A stretch of 64,000 nt of DNA from an uncultured Clostridium sp. (lineage in GTDB: Bacteria > Bacillota > Clostridia > Lachnospirales > Lachnospiraceae). The notes beneath the pieces were generated by a model. That model did no database searches, was not told where the DNA came from, and saw nothing but the letters and a program-made list of their open reading frames with translations. The stretch is from contig NZ_URHZ01000015.1 in assembly GCF_900547735.1 (NCBI RefSeq), positions 1 to 64,000 of the forward strand, in the 5' to 3' direction. How positions within the stretch are numbered: the stretch's first letter is position 1; each line of letters starts with the position of its first letter. Shown one piece after another: positions 17,225 through 25,481 of the stretch. The position numbers were made by a program, and so were the translations under genes.

Positions 17225-17356
17225 TATACCGGCCGGGACAACTGTTCCCGGCCTTTTGTAATAACAGGGGAGGATAACGGCCTTACAGATTGAAGTTTGC
17301 CGTGGCCGGGACTATAATGGAAACAGATTGACAGGGAAAAGAGAGGAGGAGTTCTT

Positions 17357-18700
17357 ATGTATGATCTTTGTATTTACAATTCCAGGATTATGGATCCCGA
17401 GAGTGGATACGACGCCGTGGGGGCGCTGGCGGTTTCAGGGGGAAAGATTCTATCTGTTACCAAAGAGCCGGTGGAGGCAGCCGTGATGATAGATGCCGGG
17501 GGACTGGTGACCGCTCCCGGATTTATTGATATACATACGCATGAAGATGATATTTCCGATTACCAGGAACTTATGCTGCCGAGACAAATTTCGGAGTGTG
17601 CGGTAAAAACAGGGGTTACCACTATTATTACGGGAAACTGTGGAAGTTCTTCCGCTTCTGCGGCAAAATATTATGAGGCGGTCAGGCAGAGCGAATATCC
17701 ATGCAACTGCTATATGATGGCGGGCAATGTGACGCTCAGGAGGCAGGTGGGACTGGGAAGCTATGACCGGGCCGGCCGGGAGCAGATTGAGCAGATGTGT
17801 GCACTTTTTCAGAAAATGATTGATGAAGGGGCCATCGGCCTGTCCTTTGGCCTTGAGTACGATCCGGCCGCCTGTTGGGAAGAGGAGGAGGCATTATGCA
17901 GGGTGGCGGCTGCTAATGACAGGATCGTTTCCGTCCATATGCGTTACGGCTATCCGGAGAAGGTGGAGGAAACGCTGGAGGAAGTGATTGCCCTGTCGGA
18001 GAAGACGGGAGCGAAGTTTGAGATCTCACACTTTGCCGCCAATGTTTACGGAGAAGGAAAGGTGGCCTGGGCGGACAAAAGGCTCAGGGCGTCGGGAGCC
18101 GACATTACCTGCGACATGTATCCGTACAACGTCTGGTCTACCGTCCTTCAGTCGGCGGTATTTGACGAGGGGGCTTTTGATAATTTTAATTTTTCCGTAG
18201 AGGATTTGGAGATTCTGACAGGGGAATATGCGGGACAGTACTGCAATGAGGAGCTGTTTGAGCGTCTTAGAAAAGAGCCGGAAAGTATTATGACGGCATG
18301 CCACAATGCGATGCCCATAGAGGATGTGGAAGCGGCGTACCAACTGCCCTATGTGATGGTGGGCAGTGACGGCAATATGCAGGCCACGGTGGATGGACAC
18401 ATTCTGGGACATCCGAGAGGGGCGGGAAGTCCGGCCAGATTTCTGGGACATTTTGTCCGTGATCGGAAACTGATGGATCTGATGACCGGAATCAGTAAAT
18501 TGACCTTGCTTCCGGCCAGGCGTATGGGACTTGATTCCAAGGGGCGGCTGGCTGTCGGCTGTGATGCGGATCTCGTTGTCTTTAACCCTGAAACGATTGC
18601 AGACAGGGCAAAGTTTGGGGTGGATGTCTGCGGTCTGGCTCCGTCGGGAATTCTCTTTACGGTTAACGGCGGAAAAATCGTATACCAGGGTGACCGATAA
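17357..18700 (+). CDS. Amidohydrolase, N-acyl-D-amino-acid deacylase family
   Basis: A 447-residue TIM-barrel metal-dependent hydrolase. Seen: the N-terminal beta domain (YDLCIYNSRIMDPESG), metal ligands HTHEDD, the conserved cysteine in TGNCG, SVHMRYG, EISHFA, and the late Asp in VGSDGN. The closing GRLAVGCDADLVVFNPE is typical of D-aminoacylase and dihydroorotase relatives. D-aminoacylases free D-amino acids from N-acyl forms. The actual substrate is unknown. GAGAGGAGGAG precedes the ATG. It ends at a bidirectional terminator shared with thiD. Confidence 0.88.
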   Translation: MYDLCIYNSRIMDPESGYDAVGALAVSGGKILSVTKEPVEAAVMIDAGGLVTAPGFIDIHTHEDDISDYQELMLPRQISECAVKTGVTTIITGNCGSSSASAAKYYEAVRQSEYPCNCYMMAGNVTLRRQVGLGSYDRAGREQIEQMCALFQKMIDEGAIGLSFGLEYDPAACWEEEEALCRVAAANDRIVSVHMRYGYPEKVEETLEEVIALSEKTGAKFEISHFAANVYGEGKVAWADKRLRASGADITCDMYPYNVWSTVLQSAVFDEGAFDNFNFSVEDLEILTGEYAGQYCNEELFERLRKEPESIMTACHNAMPIEDVEAAYQLPYVMVGSDGNMQATVDGHILGHPRGAGSPARFLGHFVRDRKLMDLMTGISKLTLLPARRMGLDSKGRLAVGCDADLVVFNPETIADRAKFGVDVCGLAPSGILFTVNGGKIVYQGDR

Positions 18701-18744
18701 ACAGAACAAGCAGTTTTATTGAAAAAACGATTTATCGAGTAAAC

Positions 18745-18779
18745 GAAAACCGGTAAGCTTTGCCTACCGGTTTTCACTG
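18745..18779. terminator. Bidirectional terminator overlapping the thiD stop codon
   Basis: GAAAACCGGTA (18745-18755) and TACCGGTTTTC (18765-18775) form an 11-bp stem. The right arm encodes the last residues of thiD, and the thiD TAG (18764-18766) lies at the loop edge. It closes transcription from both sides. Confidence 0.8.
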
Positions 18780-19570
18780 TTTATATTCCAAGCATGGTAT
18801 AAAGGGCCGTTTCCGTTTCCAAGGTCAAGCCCGGCGCTCAGAGCACCGGACAGATAGTGTTTTGCGCGGGCGACACTCTGTTCCAGGGACATATCTTCTG
18901 CAAGGCCGCAGGCGATGGCAGAAGAGAGCGTACAGCCGGTACCGTGGCTGTTGGGATTCGCGATACGGGGAGCGGAATACCAGTGGATCGTTTCGCCGAT
19001 GCATAAAAGATCGCAGGCTCCCGAGGATAAATGGCCGCCTTTCAGCAGGACGGGTACGCGATAGTACCTGGAAAGCCGGAGGGCGGCCTTTTGCATGTCT
19101 TCCCTGTTTTGGATTGTAATACCGCCCAAAAGTACCTCGGCCTCCGGTATGTTGGGGGTAACTAAAGATGCCAGGGGGATCAGGTTTTCCGACAATGCGG
19201 CTAATGCCTCCTTGTCCAAAAGTCTTTTTCCGCTGGTGGATACCATGACGGGATCCAGAACGATATGGTCGGGAGAATAATATTTAATTCTGTCTTCTAC
19301 GGTCAGTATGGCGTCTTTTGTGCCCAGCATTCCTATTTTTACAGCCTGGGGCATGAGATCCGAAAACACACTGTCCAATTGGGCGGTCAAAAGCTCAGGG
19401 GCAACCGGACGGACCATCTGGACGCCGAGTGTATTCTGGGCGGTGACGGCGGTAATGACGCTGGAGGCGTAGAGACCCAGCGCCGTGACGGTTTTAATAT
19501 CTGCCTGGACACCGGCCCCGCCGCCGGAGTCTGAACCCGCAATGGTAAGTATGGAAGGAACGCGCATCAT
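18764..19570 (-). CDS. thiD: Hydroxymethylpyrimidine/phosphomethylpyrimidine kinase
   Basis: Phosphorylates the HMP moiety of thiamine twice. Seen: ILTIAGSDSGGGAGVQADIKT, the QNT segment, VLDPVMVSTSG and NPNSHGTGCTLSSAIA in a 268-residue ribokinase-fold enzyme. It is last in thiC-W-M-E-D. Its ATG overlaps the thiE TGA by four bases. Confidence 0.96.
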   Translation of the reverse strand: MMRVPSILTIAGSDSGGGAGVQADIKTVTALGLYASSVITAVTAQNTLGVQMVRPVAPELLTAQLDSVFSDLMPQAVKIGMLGTKDAILTVEDRIKYYSPDHIVLDPVMVSTSGKRLLDKEALAALSENLIPLASLVTPNIPEAEVLLGGITIQNREDMQKAALRLSRYYRVPVLLKGGHLSSGACDLLCIGETIHWYSAPRIANPNSHGTGCTLSSAIACGLAEDMSLEQSVARAKHYLSGALSAGLDLGNGNGPLYHAWNINSENR

Positions 19571-20208
19571 GGATTAACCACCTTTATAAGTTTTTCTTTC
19601 AGCGTGCGGACGGCCAGAGAGATATCGCTTTGACCGAAGATACCCGATACAACAGCGGCTCCGGCGATTCCGGTACCCGAAAGCTTTGTGACGTTTGACG
19701 CGGTGATGCCCCCGATTGCGGCGACGGGGATAGAGACGCTTTCACAGATAGCCGAGAGGGTATCGAGTGTCATCGGAAGAGCCTCTTTTTTTGTCCGGCT
19801 GCCGAAGACGGCGCCGGAACCGAGATAGTCGGCTCCCTGCGCTACGGCCAGTTTTGCCTGTTCCACGGTCTTGGCGGTGACGCCCAGAATCATGTCGGGA
19901 CCAATTGCCAACCGGGCTTCGGCGGCGCTTATATCATCCTGTCCGACATGAACGCCGTCGGCCTGACAGCGGAGCGCAATTTCCACATTGTCGTTAATAA
20001 TCAGGGGAACGCCGTAATATCTCGTGAGTTTGCGCATCATCAGCGCCTCCTCCAGAAAATGGCGTTCATCCAGGTCTTTTTCTCTGAGCTGAAGCATCGT
20101 GATACCGGAGGCCAGAGCCTCACGGACCATCTGTTCCAGTGTCTTTTCACCGGTAAATGACCGGTCTGTCACTGCATACAGCAGGCAGGCGGATTTATTG
20201 AATTTCAA
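19567..20208 (-). CDS. thiE: Thiamine-phosphate synthase
   Basis: Joins HMP-PP with thiazole phosphate. Seen: YAVTDRSF, QLREKDLDE, PLIINDNVEIAL, GVHVGQDD, GAVFGSRTK and AIGGI in 213 residues. The start is TTG at 20208 with AGAGGGA seven bases before it, both inside the end of thiM (14-base overlap). The rare start may lower ThiE yield relative to ThiM. Confidence 0.95.
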   Translation of the reverse strand: MKFNKSACLLYAVTDRSFTGEKTLEQMVREALASGITMLQLREKDLDERHFLEEALMMRKLTRYYGVPLIINDNVEIALRCQADGVHVGQDDISAAEARLAIGPDMILGVTAKTVEQAKLAVAQGADYLGSGAVFGSRTKKEALPMTLDTLSAICESVSIPVAAIGGITASNVTKLSGTGIAGAAVVSGIFGQSDISLAVRTLKEKLIKVVNP

Positions 20209-21163
20209 TTTTTATCCCTCTTTTCAGTGTTTCTTCATCAAGCAGGCTGACACTGTCTGTAAAATACCGGAGAAAACTTCCGGTTCCCTCACTGCGTTCC
20301 TTCACTTTCCGGTAAGCAAGCTCCCCGCAGAGACCTGCCGCCGAGACTGCGAGAGCCGTGGCGGAAAGTATTGCGGTTCCGGCGGATTCTGTGGCAGAAG
20401 CAGCAGAAAGTATCGCGGTTGAGACGTAGGCGGCAATGATTCCGTCCAGCATGCAGCCGCTGCCGGTGATGCGCGACATCATAGGACAGCCGTTGTGGAT
20501 CAGCATGGTTTTATCAGCGGAGGTTACAAGATCGGTTTCACCCGTCATGACGACAACGGCTCCTGTTAATTCCGATAAACCGCGCGCGGCTTCGGTCAGG
20601 GCGGAAATGTTTGCCTTTGTCATGTTATCCTTTTGTGAGGCGTCAACGCCTCTTGGGGAATCCTGTATTTGGAGGGATGGGCTTTTATGCTCCGCAGCAG
20701 CCCCGCGCTCCAATTCCAGGTACAACCGTTTGATTTCCGAGGAATTTCCGCGTATTACCGCAGGTTTCGCCTGGCTCAGTACGCTCAGGATAGATGAGGT
20801 CCTGTACGGGGAAGAGCCGATACCCACCGGATCCAGGATGAGGGGGAGGCCGAGCTCTCCGGCTTTTTTGCCCGCCCTGCTCATGGAAACGGCGGATGAC
20901 TCCTTCAGAGTTCCGAAATTCAGCAGCAGGCAGTCACTGCGGGATGTCACATCGGCGGCCTCATCAGGATGATCCGCCATAACGGGTGCGGCCCCGGCGG
21001 CCAAAATAATGTTGGCAACTTCACAGGCGGTCACATAGTTCGTAATGCAGTGAATCAGAGGCCGCCGCTCCCGGATGAGCCGCGGAAGAAGCAGGATTTC
21101 ATCCGGGAATAGAGAGTTTGTTTCCGGAAATGGAGATTTTATTGAGAATGGCTCATTTATCAT
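20195..21163 (-). CDS. thiM: Hydroxyethylthiazole kinase
   Basis: Salvages the thiazole half of thiamine by phosphorylation. Seen: PLIHCITNYVTACEVANIILAAGAAPVMADHP, ILDPVGIGSSPYRT and GSGCMLDGIIAAY. At 322 residues it is longer than the usual 265-275. The excess is an N-terminal 20-residue extension and a Ser/Gln-rich insert (about residues 157-180, LERGAAAEHKSPSL region). It lies between the ThiW transporter and thiE. No thiG/thiF thiazole synthesis gene is nearby, so thiazole is probably scavenged. Confidence 0.94.
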   Translation of the reverse strand: MINEPFSIKSPFPETNSLFPDEILLLPRLIRERRPLIHCITNYVTACEVANIILAAGAAPVMADHPDEAADVTSRSDCLLLNFGTLKESSAVSMSRAGKKAGELGLPLILDPVGIGSSPYRTSSILSVLSQAKPAVIRGNSSEIKRLYLELERGAAAEHKSPSLQIQDSPRGVDASQKDNMTKANISALTEAARGLSELTGAVVVMTGETDLVTSADKTMLIHNGCPMMSRITGSGCMLDGIIAAYVSTAILSAASATESAGTAILSATALAVSAAGLCGELAYRKVKERSEGTGSFLRYFTDSVSLLDEETLKRGIKIEIQ

Positions 21164-21197
21164 AATTTTCTGTCCCTCTTCTCTTTTGAGGCTGGAA

Positions 21198-21782
21198 TCA
21201 GTTCTGTATCATTCTGTGAAGGTGGGAAAATAAGGGCGAGCGGCGCAGGATTTCCAAAAGGACCACGGCCATGGCGGTTCCACATACGGTACTGGTTAAA
21301 AACGGCACCACGTAGAAGAAAAGAGCAATCTCTTTTCCCATCAGAAAAACGGCTATCGGATAGCAGAGAAGGGCGCCGATGATTCCGGTTCCGACTACTT
21401 CACCGAGGTAGGCAAGGACAAAACGGCCTGTTTTCTGGAAGAGAAACGCACCCAGGAAAGCGCCGACCATACTGCCCGGAAAAGCCATAAGACTTCCGGT
21501 TCCCATCAGATTTCTTATCAGGGACGTGCAGAAGGCCATGCAGACGCCATACAAAGGACCGAGGAAAACGCCGGCAATGACATTGATAAAATGCTGAACC
21601 GGGAAACATCTGGATGCTCCGATGGGAACGGAGAAGCCGGACAGCGCCACGGTCAGGGCCACCAGCATGCCGCCAAGGACCGTCTTTTTCAGGCTCAGCG
21701 TGTTTGCAGCTCTGTCCTGTGTATGATTAGACGGGGCGGCAGTTTCTTTATTTCCGAATAATGTGGTAGTTTGATTTTTCAT
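21198..21782 (-). CDS. thiW: ThiW, thiazole-specific S component of an ECF transporter
   Basis: A 194-residue membrane protein with about five to six helices and ThiW features (GFSVPIGASRCFPVQHFINVIAGVFLGP, MGTGSLMAFPGSMVGA). ThiW is linked to thiamine riboswitches and thought to import hydroxyethylthiazole for ThiM, the next gene. It needs shared ECF ATPases not present here. The N-terminal 30 residues are polar. Confidence 0.9.
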   Translation of the reverse strand: MKNQTTTLFGNKETAAPSNHTQDRAANTLSLKKTVLGGMLVALTVALSGFSVPIGASRCFPVQHFINVIAGVFLGPLYGVCMAFCTSLIRNLMGTGSLMAFPGSMVGAFLGAFLFQKTGRFVLAYLGEVVGTGIIGALLCYPIAVFLMGKEIALFFYVVPFLTSTVCGTAMAVVLLEILRRSPLFSHLHRMIQN

Positions 21783-21894
21783 TTAGATTCTCCTTACTGT
21801 TTTAGATTCTGCCCACGATGCAGTAACATCCGGGTATCAATGCGGGGTATGTACCGGGTAATATATGTCAATGAAGCGTTAGGGGTATTTTTCA

Positions 21895-23202
21895 TTATTC
21901 GTCATAAATGCTGACGATTTCCCCATCCAGGATGCGGTTCATATTTTTAACGGCACAGAAATTACCGCACATGGAACAGGTATCCTCTTTTTCCGGCTTG
22001 CCTGCGGCGCGGTAGCGTCTGGCTTTTTCCGGGTCAATGGAGAGGTCGAACATTCTCTCCCAGTCGAGCCGTTTTCTGGCCTCGCTCATCTCGTGATCCC
22101 AGTCGGCGGCGCCTTTGATTCCTTTGGCGATATCGGCGGCATGGGCGGCGATTCGGGAAGCGATGATTCCTTCCTTCACATCGTCGAGATCCGGCAGTCT
22201 CAGATGCTCCGCAGGGGTGACATAGCAGAGGAAGGAAGCTCCGGAAGCCGCGGCAATAGCGCCTCCGATGGCGGCGGTAATGTGGTCATAGCCAGGCGCG
22301 ATATCCGTCACGAGCGGTCCGAGGACATAGAAGGGGGCTCCCTGGCAGATGGTCTGCTGAATTTTCATGTTGGCGGCAATCTGGTCTAAAGGCATGTGGC
22401 CTGGGCCTTCGATGATAATCTGGACATTCTTTTCCCAGGCTTTTCTGGTCAGTTCTCCCAGGGTAATCAGTTCCTCTATTTGTGAGATATCGGAAGCGTC
22501 GGTAATACAGCCGGGGCGGCAGGCGTCTCCCAGACTCAGTGTCACGTCATATTCCTGACAGATATCCAGGATTTCGTCAAAGTGCTCATAAAATGGATTT
22601 TCAAGTCCGGTCATCTCCATCCAGGCAAAAATAATGGAACCACCCCTGGATACGATGTTGGTCAGGCGCTTTGCCTCTTTGAACCGGCTTGCCGTATTTT
22701 TATTAATTCCGATATGGATTGTCATGAAATCCACACCGTCTTTGGCATGCATTTTCACGATATCAATCCATTCTTCGGAGGTAATCTCTTTTAAGGGCTT
22801 GTGGTAGTAGACGACGGCGTCGTAAATGGGAACCGTTCCGATAATAGCCGGACACTCGGAGGTCAGCTTGCGGCGGAACTTTCCAGTATCGCCAAAGGAA
22901 CTCAGATCCATAATGGACTCGGCGCCCATGGCTACGGCATCATTTACCTTGGTGAGCTCCATATCCAGATCATTGCAGTCCCTGGAAGTGCCCAGGTTTA
23001 CGTTGATTTTGGTTCTCAGCATGGAGCCGATTCCGTTCGGTTCCAGACAGGTGTGGAGTTTGTTGGCCGGAATGGCTATCTTCCCCTCGGCAACCAGACG
23101 CATCAGCTCCTGGGGATCAAAATGCTCTTTTTCGGCTACATTTTTCATTTCTCTGGTCAGGATGCCCTTTCTTGCGGCATCCATCTGGGTGGTGTAATTC
23201 AT
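21895..23202 (-). CDS. thiC: Phosphomethylpyrimidine synthase, radical SAM
   Basis: Rearranges aminoimidazole ribotide to HMP phosphate. Seen: GTSRDCNDLDMEL, ESIMDLSS, EGPGHMPLDQI, GPLVTDIAPGYDHI, and the C-terminal cluster motif CSMCGNFCA (CX2CX4C). The open frame runs up to 23277 through the riboswitch terminator. AAGGAGG (23211-23217) with 8-base spacing selects the ATG at 23202 rather than the ATG six bases earlier. This gives 435 residues, the shorter Firmicutes/anaerobe form. Confidence 0.96.
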   Translation of the reverse strand: MNYTTQMDAARKGILTREMKNVAEKEHFDPQELMRLVAEGKIAIPANKLHTCLEPNGIGSMLRTKINVNLGTSRDCNDLDMELTKVNDAVAMGAESIMDLSSFGDTGKFRRKLTSECPAIIGTVPIYDAVVYYHKPLKEITSEEWIDIVKMHAKDGVDFMTIHIGINKNTASRFKEAKRLTNIVSRGGSIIFAWMEMTGLENPFYEHFDEILDICQEYDVTLSLGDACRPGCITDASDISQIEELITLGELTRKAWEKNVQIIIEGPGHMPLDQIAANMKIQQTICQGAPFYVLGPLVTDIAPGYDHITAAIGGAIAAASGASFLCYVTPAEHLRLPDLDDVKEGIIASRIAAHAADIAKGIKGAADWDHEMSEARKRLDWERMFDLSIDPEKARRYRAAGKPEKEDTCSMCGNFCAVKNMNRILDGEIVSIYDE

Positions 23203-23260
23203 ACTCATGTCCTCCTTGCTTTTTTTGTTTTTGGAGGGATCGCGGCTATTTTTCTGCAAC

Positions 23261-23290
23261 AAAAAAGCCTGGGCCAACAGATCCCAGACT
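23261..23290 (-). terminator. Riboswitch-controlled terminator before thiC
   Basis: On the minus strand a stem of the GTCTGGG/CCCAGGC type is followed by TTTTTTG. It lies between the TPP aptamer and thiC and is the expected expression platform: termination when TPP is bound. Confidence 0.85.
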
Positions 23291-23318
23291 TGATTTTTTT
23301 AATATCCGTCATGTATGA

Positions 23319-23401
23319 TCCCTACGTTGGCATTACCCAAATCAGGTTATATAGGTCGAAGTTTGATTACTTCCTCTCAGCCCGCTTACGAGCTCCCTGT
23401 T
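23319..23401 (-). promoter_or_regulatory. TPP riboswitch (THI element)
   Basis: The minus strand carries the conserved aptamer segments in order: CAGGGAGC, GGCTGAGAGG, CGACC, AACCTGAT, GGGTAATGCC, CGTAGGGA. It controls thiC-thiW-thiM-thiE-thiD. Confidence 0.97.
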
Positions 23402-23408
23402 GATGGTG

Positions 23409-23437
23409 AGTGTAACACTGTAATTTACTTTTGTCAA
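23409..23437 (-). promoter_or_regulatory. Promoter of the thi operon
   Basis: On the minus strand TTGACA (23437-23432), 17-bp spacer, TACACT (23414-23409), just upstream of the TPP aptamer. Confidence 0.85.
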
Positions 23438-23447
23438 TAATTCTATT

Positions 23448-23604
23448 AGAAAGTCTTTATTCTTTTTATTCTTTCTTTATCCCCAGGCCAAACTTTGGCC
23501 ATATATTTCCTGTATAGTATTAATCAAACAGGAAAACCCCCTATTACATAGACTTTTTCATACTCATGCCGGCAGGAGCAATCCTGGCCGGCTCCCCCTT
23601 TTTA
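23448..23604 (+). ncRNA. Candidate small RNA gene, copy 1 of a tandem pair
   Basis: A unit with a TATAGT -10 box (23513-23518) preceded by a stretch shared with copy 2, a predicted transcript from about 23525, and a terminator hairpin (23568-23592) followed by TCCCCCTTTTT. Bases 23513-23567 match copy 2 at 51 of 55 positions. The only difference block is a short C-rich segment (AAAACCCCCTA). The hairpin stems differ between copies yet both still pair. No conserved reading frame or ribosome site is present. Confidence 0.65.
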
Positions 23605-23688
23605 TAAATAGAAAAGTGTTCCTATGATATAAATAAATTCAAGCCGGGTTCTTCTTGGGTCTGTTTTACTGTTCTTCACATTTTTGCC

Positions 23689-23845
23689 AGAAAGTCTTAA
23701 TCAATTTTATTTTTTCTTTATCCACTGGTCAAACTTTCGTCACACATTTCCTGTATAGTATTAATCAAACAGGGACACACCCTTTTACATAGACTTTTTC
23801 ATACTCATGCCGGTGGGAATAGACCCACCGGCTCCTTTCCATTTT
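23689..23845 (+). ncRNA. Candidate small RNA gene, copy 2 of a tandem pair
   Basis: The second unit starts 241 bases after the first. It has TATAGT (23754-23759), the same TTACATAGAC...CATACTCAT core, and a terminator stem GCCGGTGGG/CCCACCGGC (23809-23832) followed by TCCTTTCC. The promoter-proximal 65 bases also resemble copy 1, including TTTCCTG directly before TATAGT. Compensatory stem changes relative to copy 1 argue for a folded RNA. Function unknown. Confidence 0.65.
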
Positions 23846-23942
23846 ACCCTTCTGATTTATAATAACGGAAAACACTTCACGTTCTTTTATTCCAAATTAA
23901 CATGGTTTGTACATATTGTATACAGGCTGCCGCAATGAAAAA

Positions 23943-23977
23943 GGAGACAGCCAAATTTTTTATGTTTAGCTGTCTCC
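23943..23977 (-). terminator. Terminator of the secreted-protein gene
   Basis: GGAGACAGC and GCTGTCTCC pair across a 17-base loop. On the minus strand the stem is followed by TTTTTC. Confidence 0.8.
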
Positions 23978-24007
23978 CTGTGGATATTTTATAATATTGT
24001 AATTAGT

Positions 24008-24430
24008 TTATTGATAATAACCATAGGAAAAATACTCCGTTACAGTTTCTAATAATTTTGTGCCTTTATAGGCTTTTGCAGTTACCTTTAACTGATAGCT
24101 GTAGTTTTTGGCAATCCCATAAGATTTTTGCATCAAAAGTGTTGTGCCGTCGGGGTCTGACTCTGTCCAGGATTTTATGGTTTTCCAAGAGCTCTTGTAC
24201 TGCTGCAGTTCGCAGGTCACTTTGATATTATCGGCCTCCGCGGGGCTGCAATCGGCAAAAACAGTGCATTCCGCCAGATTGTCGGACGGAACTTCGATGC
24301 CGCCGCTCAGCATCGCCCAGTGAGACCACCTTGGCTGAGGGGTGTTCGCAAATGCAGTCATGGCAAGGCAGGTTACCATAGAAACAGCCACAACTAAAGT
24401 TACAATGATTTTTCGAATCTTGTTTTTCAT
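24008..24430 (-). CDS. Secreted hypothetical protein, 140 aa
   Basis: Not recognised. The N-terminus is a clear signal peptide (KNKIRKI, hydrophobic core IVTLVVAVSMVTCLAMTAFA, cut near AFA-N). The mature part has alternating beta-like segments (IEVPSDNLAECTVFADCSP, IKVTCELQQYKSSWKTIKSW, YSYQLKVTAKAY), suggesting a small extracellular beta-sandwich. Two cysteines could form a disulfide. GGAGGAATCTGTGT precedes the ATG, and it has its own terminator. The sigma-factor genes follow upstream on the same strand. Confidence 0.82.
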   Translation of the reverse strand: MKNKIRKIIVTLVVAVSMVTCLAMTAFANTPQPRWSHWAMLSGGIEVPSDNLAECTVFADCSPAEADNIKVTCELQQYKSSWKTIKSWTESDPDGTTLLMQKSYGIAKNYSYQLKVTAKAYKGTKLLETVTEYFSYGYYQ

Positions 24431-24550
24431 ACACAGATTCCTCCTTTTTGTTTTCTCTTAGTTATACGAATAGGAGATTATAAATATAACAAGATATGAG
24501 AATATTGATATATAATGCCTATTTTGTCAGTACAATAAACAGGAGAGAAA

Positions 24551-24661
24551 ATGGTAAGTCAAAAGATTTATCAGAAAGATGTGAAGGCGATGAGCACCGA
24601 AGTTATGAAAATATGGATACCTGTGGCTCTTTTCATTTTACACGAAGCGCCTGGTACTTAG
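24551..24661 (+). CDS. Possible small protein, 36 aa
   Basis: A short frame MVSQKIYQKDVKAMSTEVMK... ending LFILHEAPGT, with AGGAG at the usual distance before the ATG. It lies in the gap between two minus-strand genes. No homology is recognised, and it could be a chance frame or a remnant. A plus-strand terminator follows at 24709. Confidence 0.3.
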   Translation: MVSQKIYQKDVKAMSTEVMKIWIPVALFILHEAPGT

Positions 24662-24708
24662 TTACCTGATATACGCTGTTTTGATTTGATTGATCTTTGA
24701 ATAAATTA

Positions 24709-24755
24709 AAAACAGGTGGTGAAAGTTGAGTACTACTTTCACCACCTGTTTTTAG
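24709..24755. terminator. Bidirectional terminator after the DUF4367 gene
   Basis: An 18-bp perfect stem (24709-24726 with 24735-24752), 8-base loop, A-run on the left and T-run on the right, so it works on both strands. Confidence 0.9.
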
Positions 24756-24782
24756 ATAAGATAAAAAATCGGATTTTAAAAC

Positions 24783-25481
24783 TTACTTTATACTCTCCAT
24801 AATTTTACAGGCTTGATCCAAAGAGAGTGTACCATGGATATAAAATTGATGATTATCTTTATTCATCAAAACTTTTAATTCGTCATTTTTTTGAATCACA
24901 TAAGACTCATTTCCATTAATTAAAACTTTGCTCACTCCGGCTTCTTCTGTATCAATTGCGATGGCCGAAGGATTACCATAGTAGTAGAAGATGTAAGACT
25001 GAGTTCCTGTGCTGTTCACATACTTTATAAAAAATGATCCCTTCCCCTCACTCACCTCAGCAGAACTATAGCCATCAGGAATATATCCCGGTTCATAGGC
25101 CTGGTAGTTCTTTGTCAAGTTGGTGTTATTCTCCCCCTGAAAGTTAAACTTAGTTGACTTTTCTTTAACCTCCGTGAAAAACCGTATCAACGGTAAACGA
25201 AACGCCTCTACCCTGGTTACGGCAAAAACACTGATTGTTAATGCGAAACACAGGCAGACGACTGCCTGCAGCCGTTTCTTTGGGAATATTTTGGGGGATA
25301 AATTCCGTTTTTCCGCCCTTTTCTGGATTTCATCGACCCTGCGGTTATGTTCGTCTGAAAAGGTGTGGACGCTTTCCGGATCGAGTTTGTAAGCCTTCAT
25401 TTCTTCGTCGGATTCAAGCTGCTCCTCCAGGGCTAATTCTAACAAATAATCACTTTTCTTTTTCATTAAATCGTCATTCAT
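24783..25481 (-). CDS. DUF4367 membrane protein, probable anti-sigma partner of the ECF sigma factor
   Basis: A 232-residue protein: cytoplasmic N-terminus (1 to about 70), a single membrane helix (about 72-92, LQAVVCLCFALTISVFAV), and an extracellular DUF4367-like domain with GYIPDGY and a C-terminal DQACKIMESIK. Its start overlaps the sigma gene stop by 8 bases. In Clostridia such sigma-overlapping membrane proteins act as, or replace, anti-sigma factors. The inhibitory role is inferred from order and topology. Confidence 0.82.
   Translation of the reverse strand: MNDDLMKKKSDYLLELALEEQLESDEEMKAYKLDPESVHTFSDEHNRRVDEIQKRAEKRNLSPKIFPKKRLQAVVCLCFALTISVFAVTRVEAFRLPLIRFFTEVKEKSTKFNFQGENNTNLTKNYQAYEPGYIPDGYSSAEVSEGKGSFFIKYVNSTGTQSYIFYYYGNPSAIAIDTEEAGVSKVLINGNESYVIQKNDELKVLMNKDNHQFYIHGTLSLDQACKIMESIK

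Larger units (their letters stand above)
24431..24782. other. Gap between the secreted-protein gene and the DUF4367 gene
   Basis: Contains the promoter side of the minus-strand secreted-protein gene, one weak plus-strand small frame (24551-24661) and the terminator at 24709-24755. Otherwise AT-rich with nothing recognisable. Confidence 0.5.

Noticed and set aside
22801..23403. 200-codon plus-strand frame across thiC and the TPP riboswitch
   Set aside because: It runs through the aptamer and terminator, which are clearly RNA elements of the minus strand.
23568..23609. Short frame MPAGAILAGSPFL in the first small-RNA unit
   Set aside because: Not kept in the second copy, no ribosome site, and its codons form the terminator stem.
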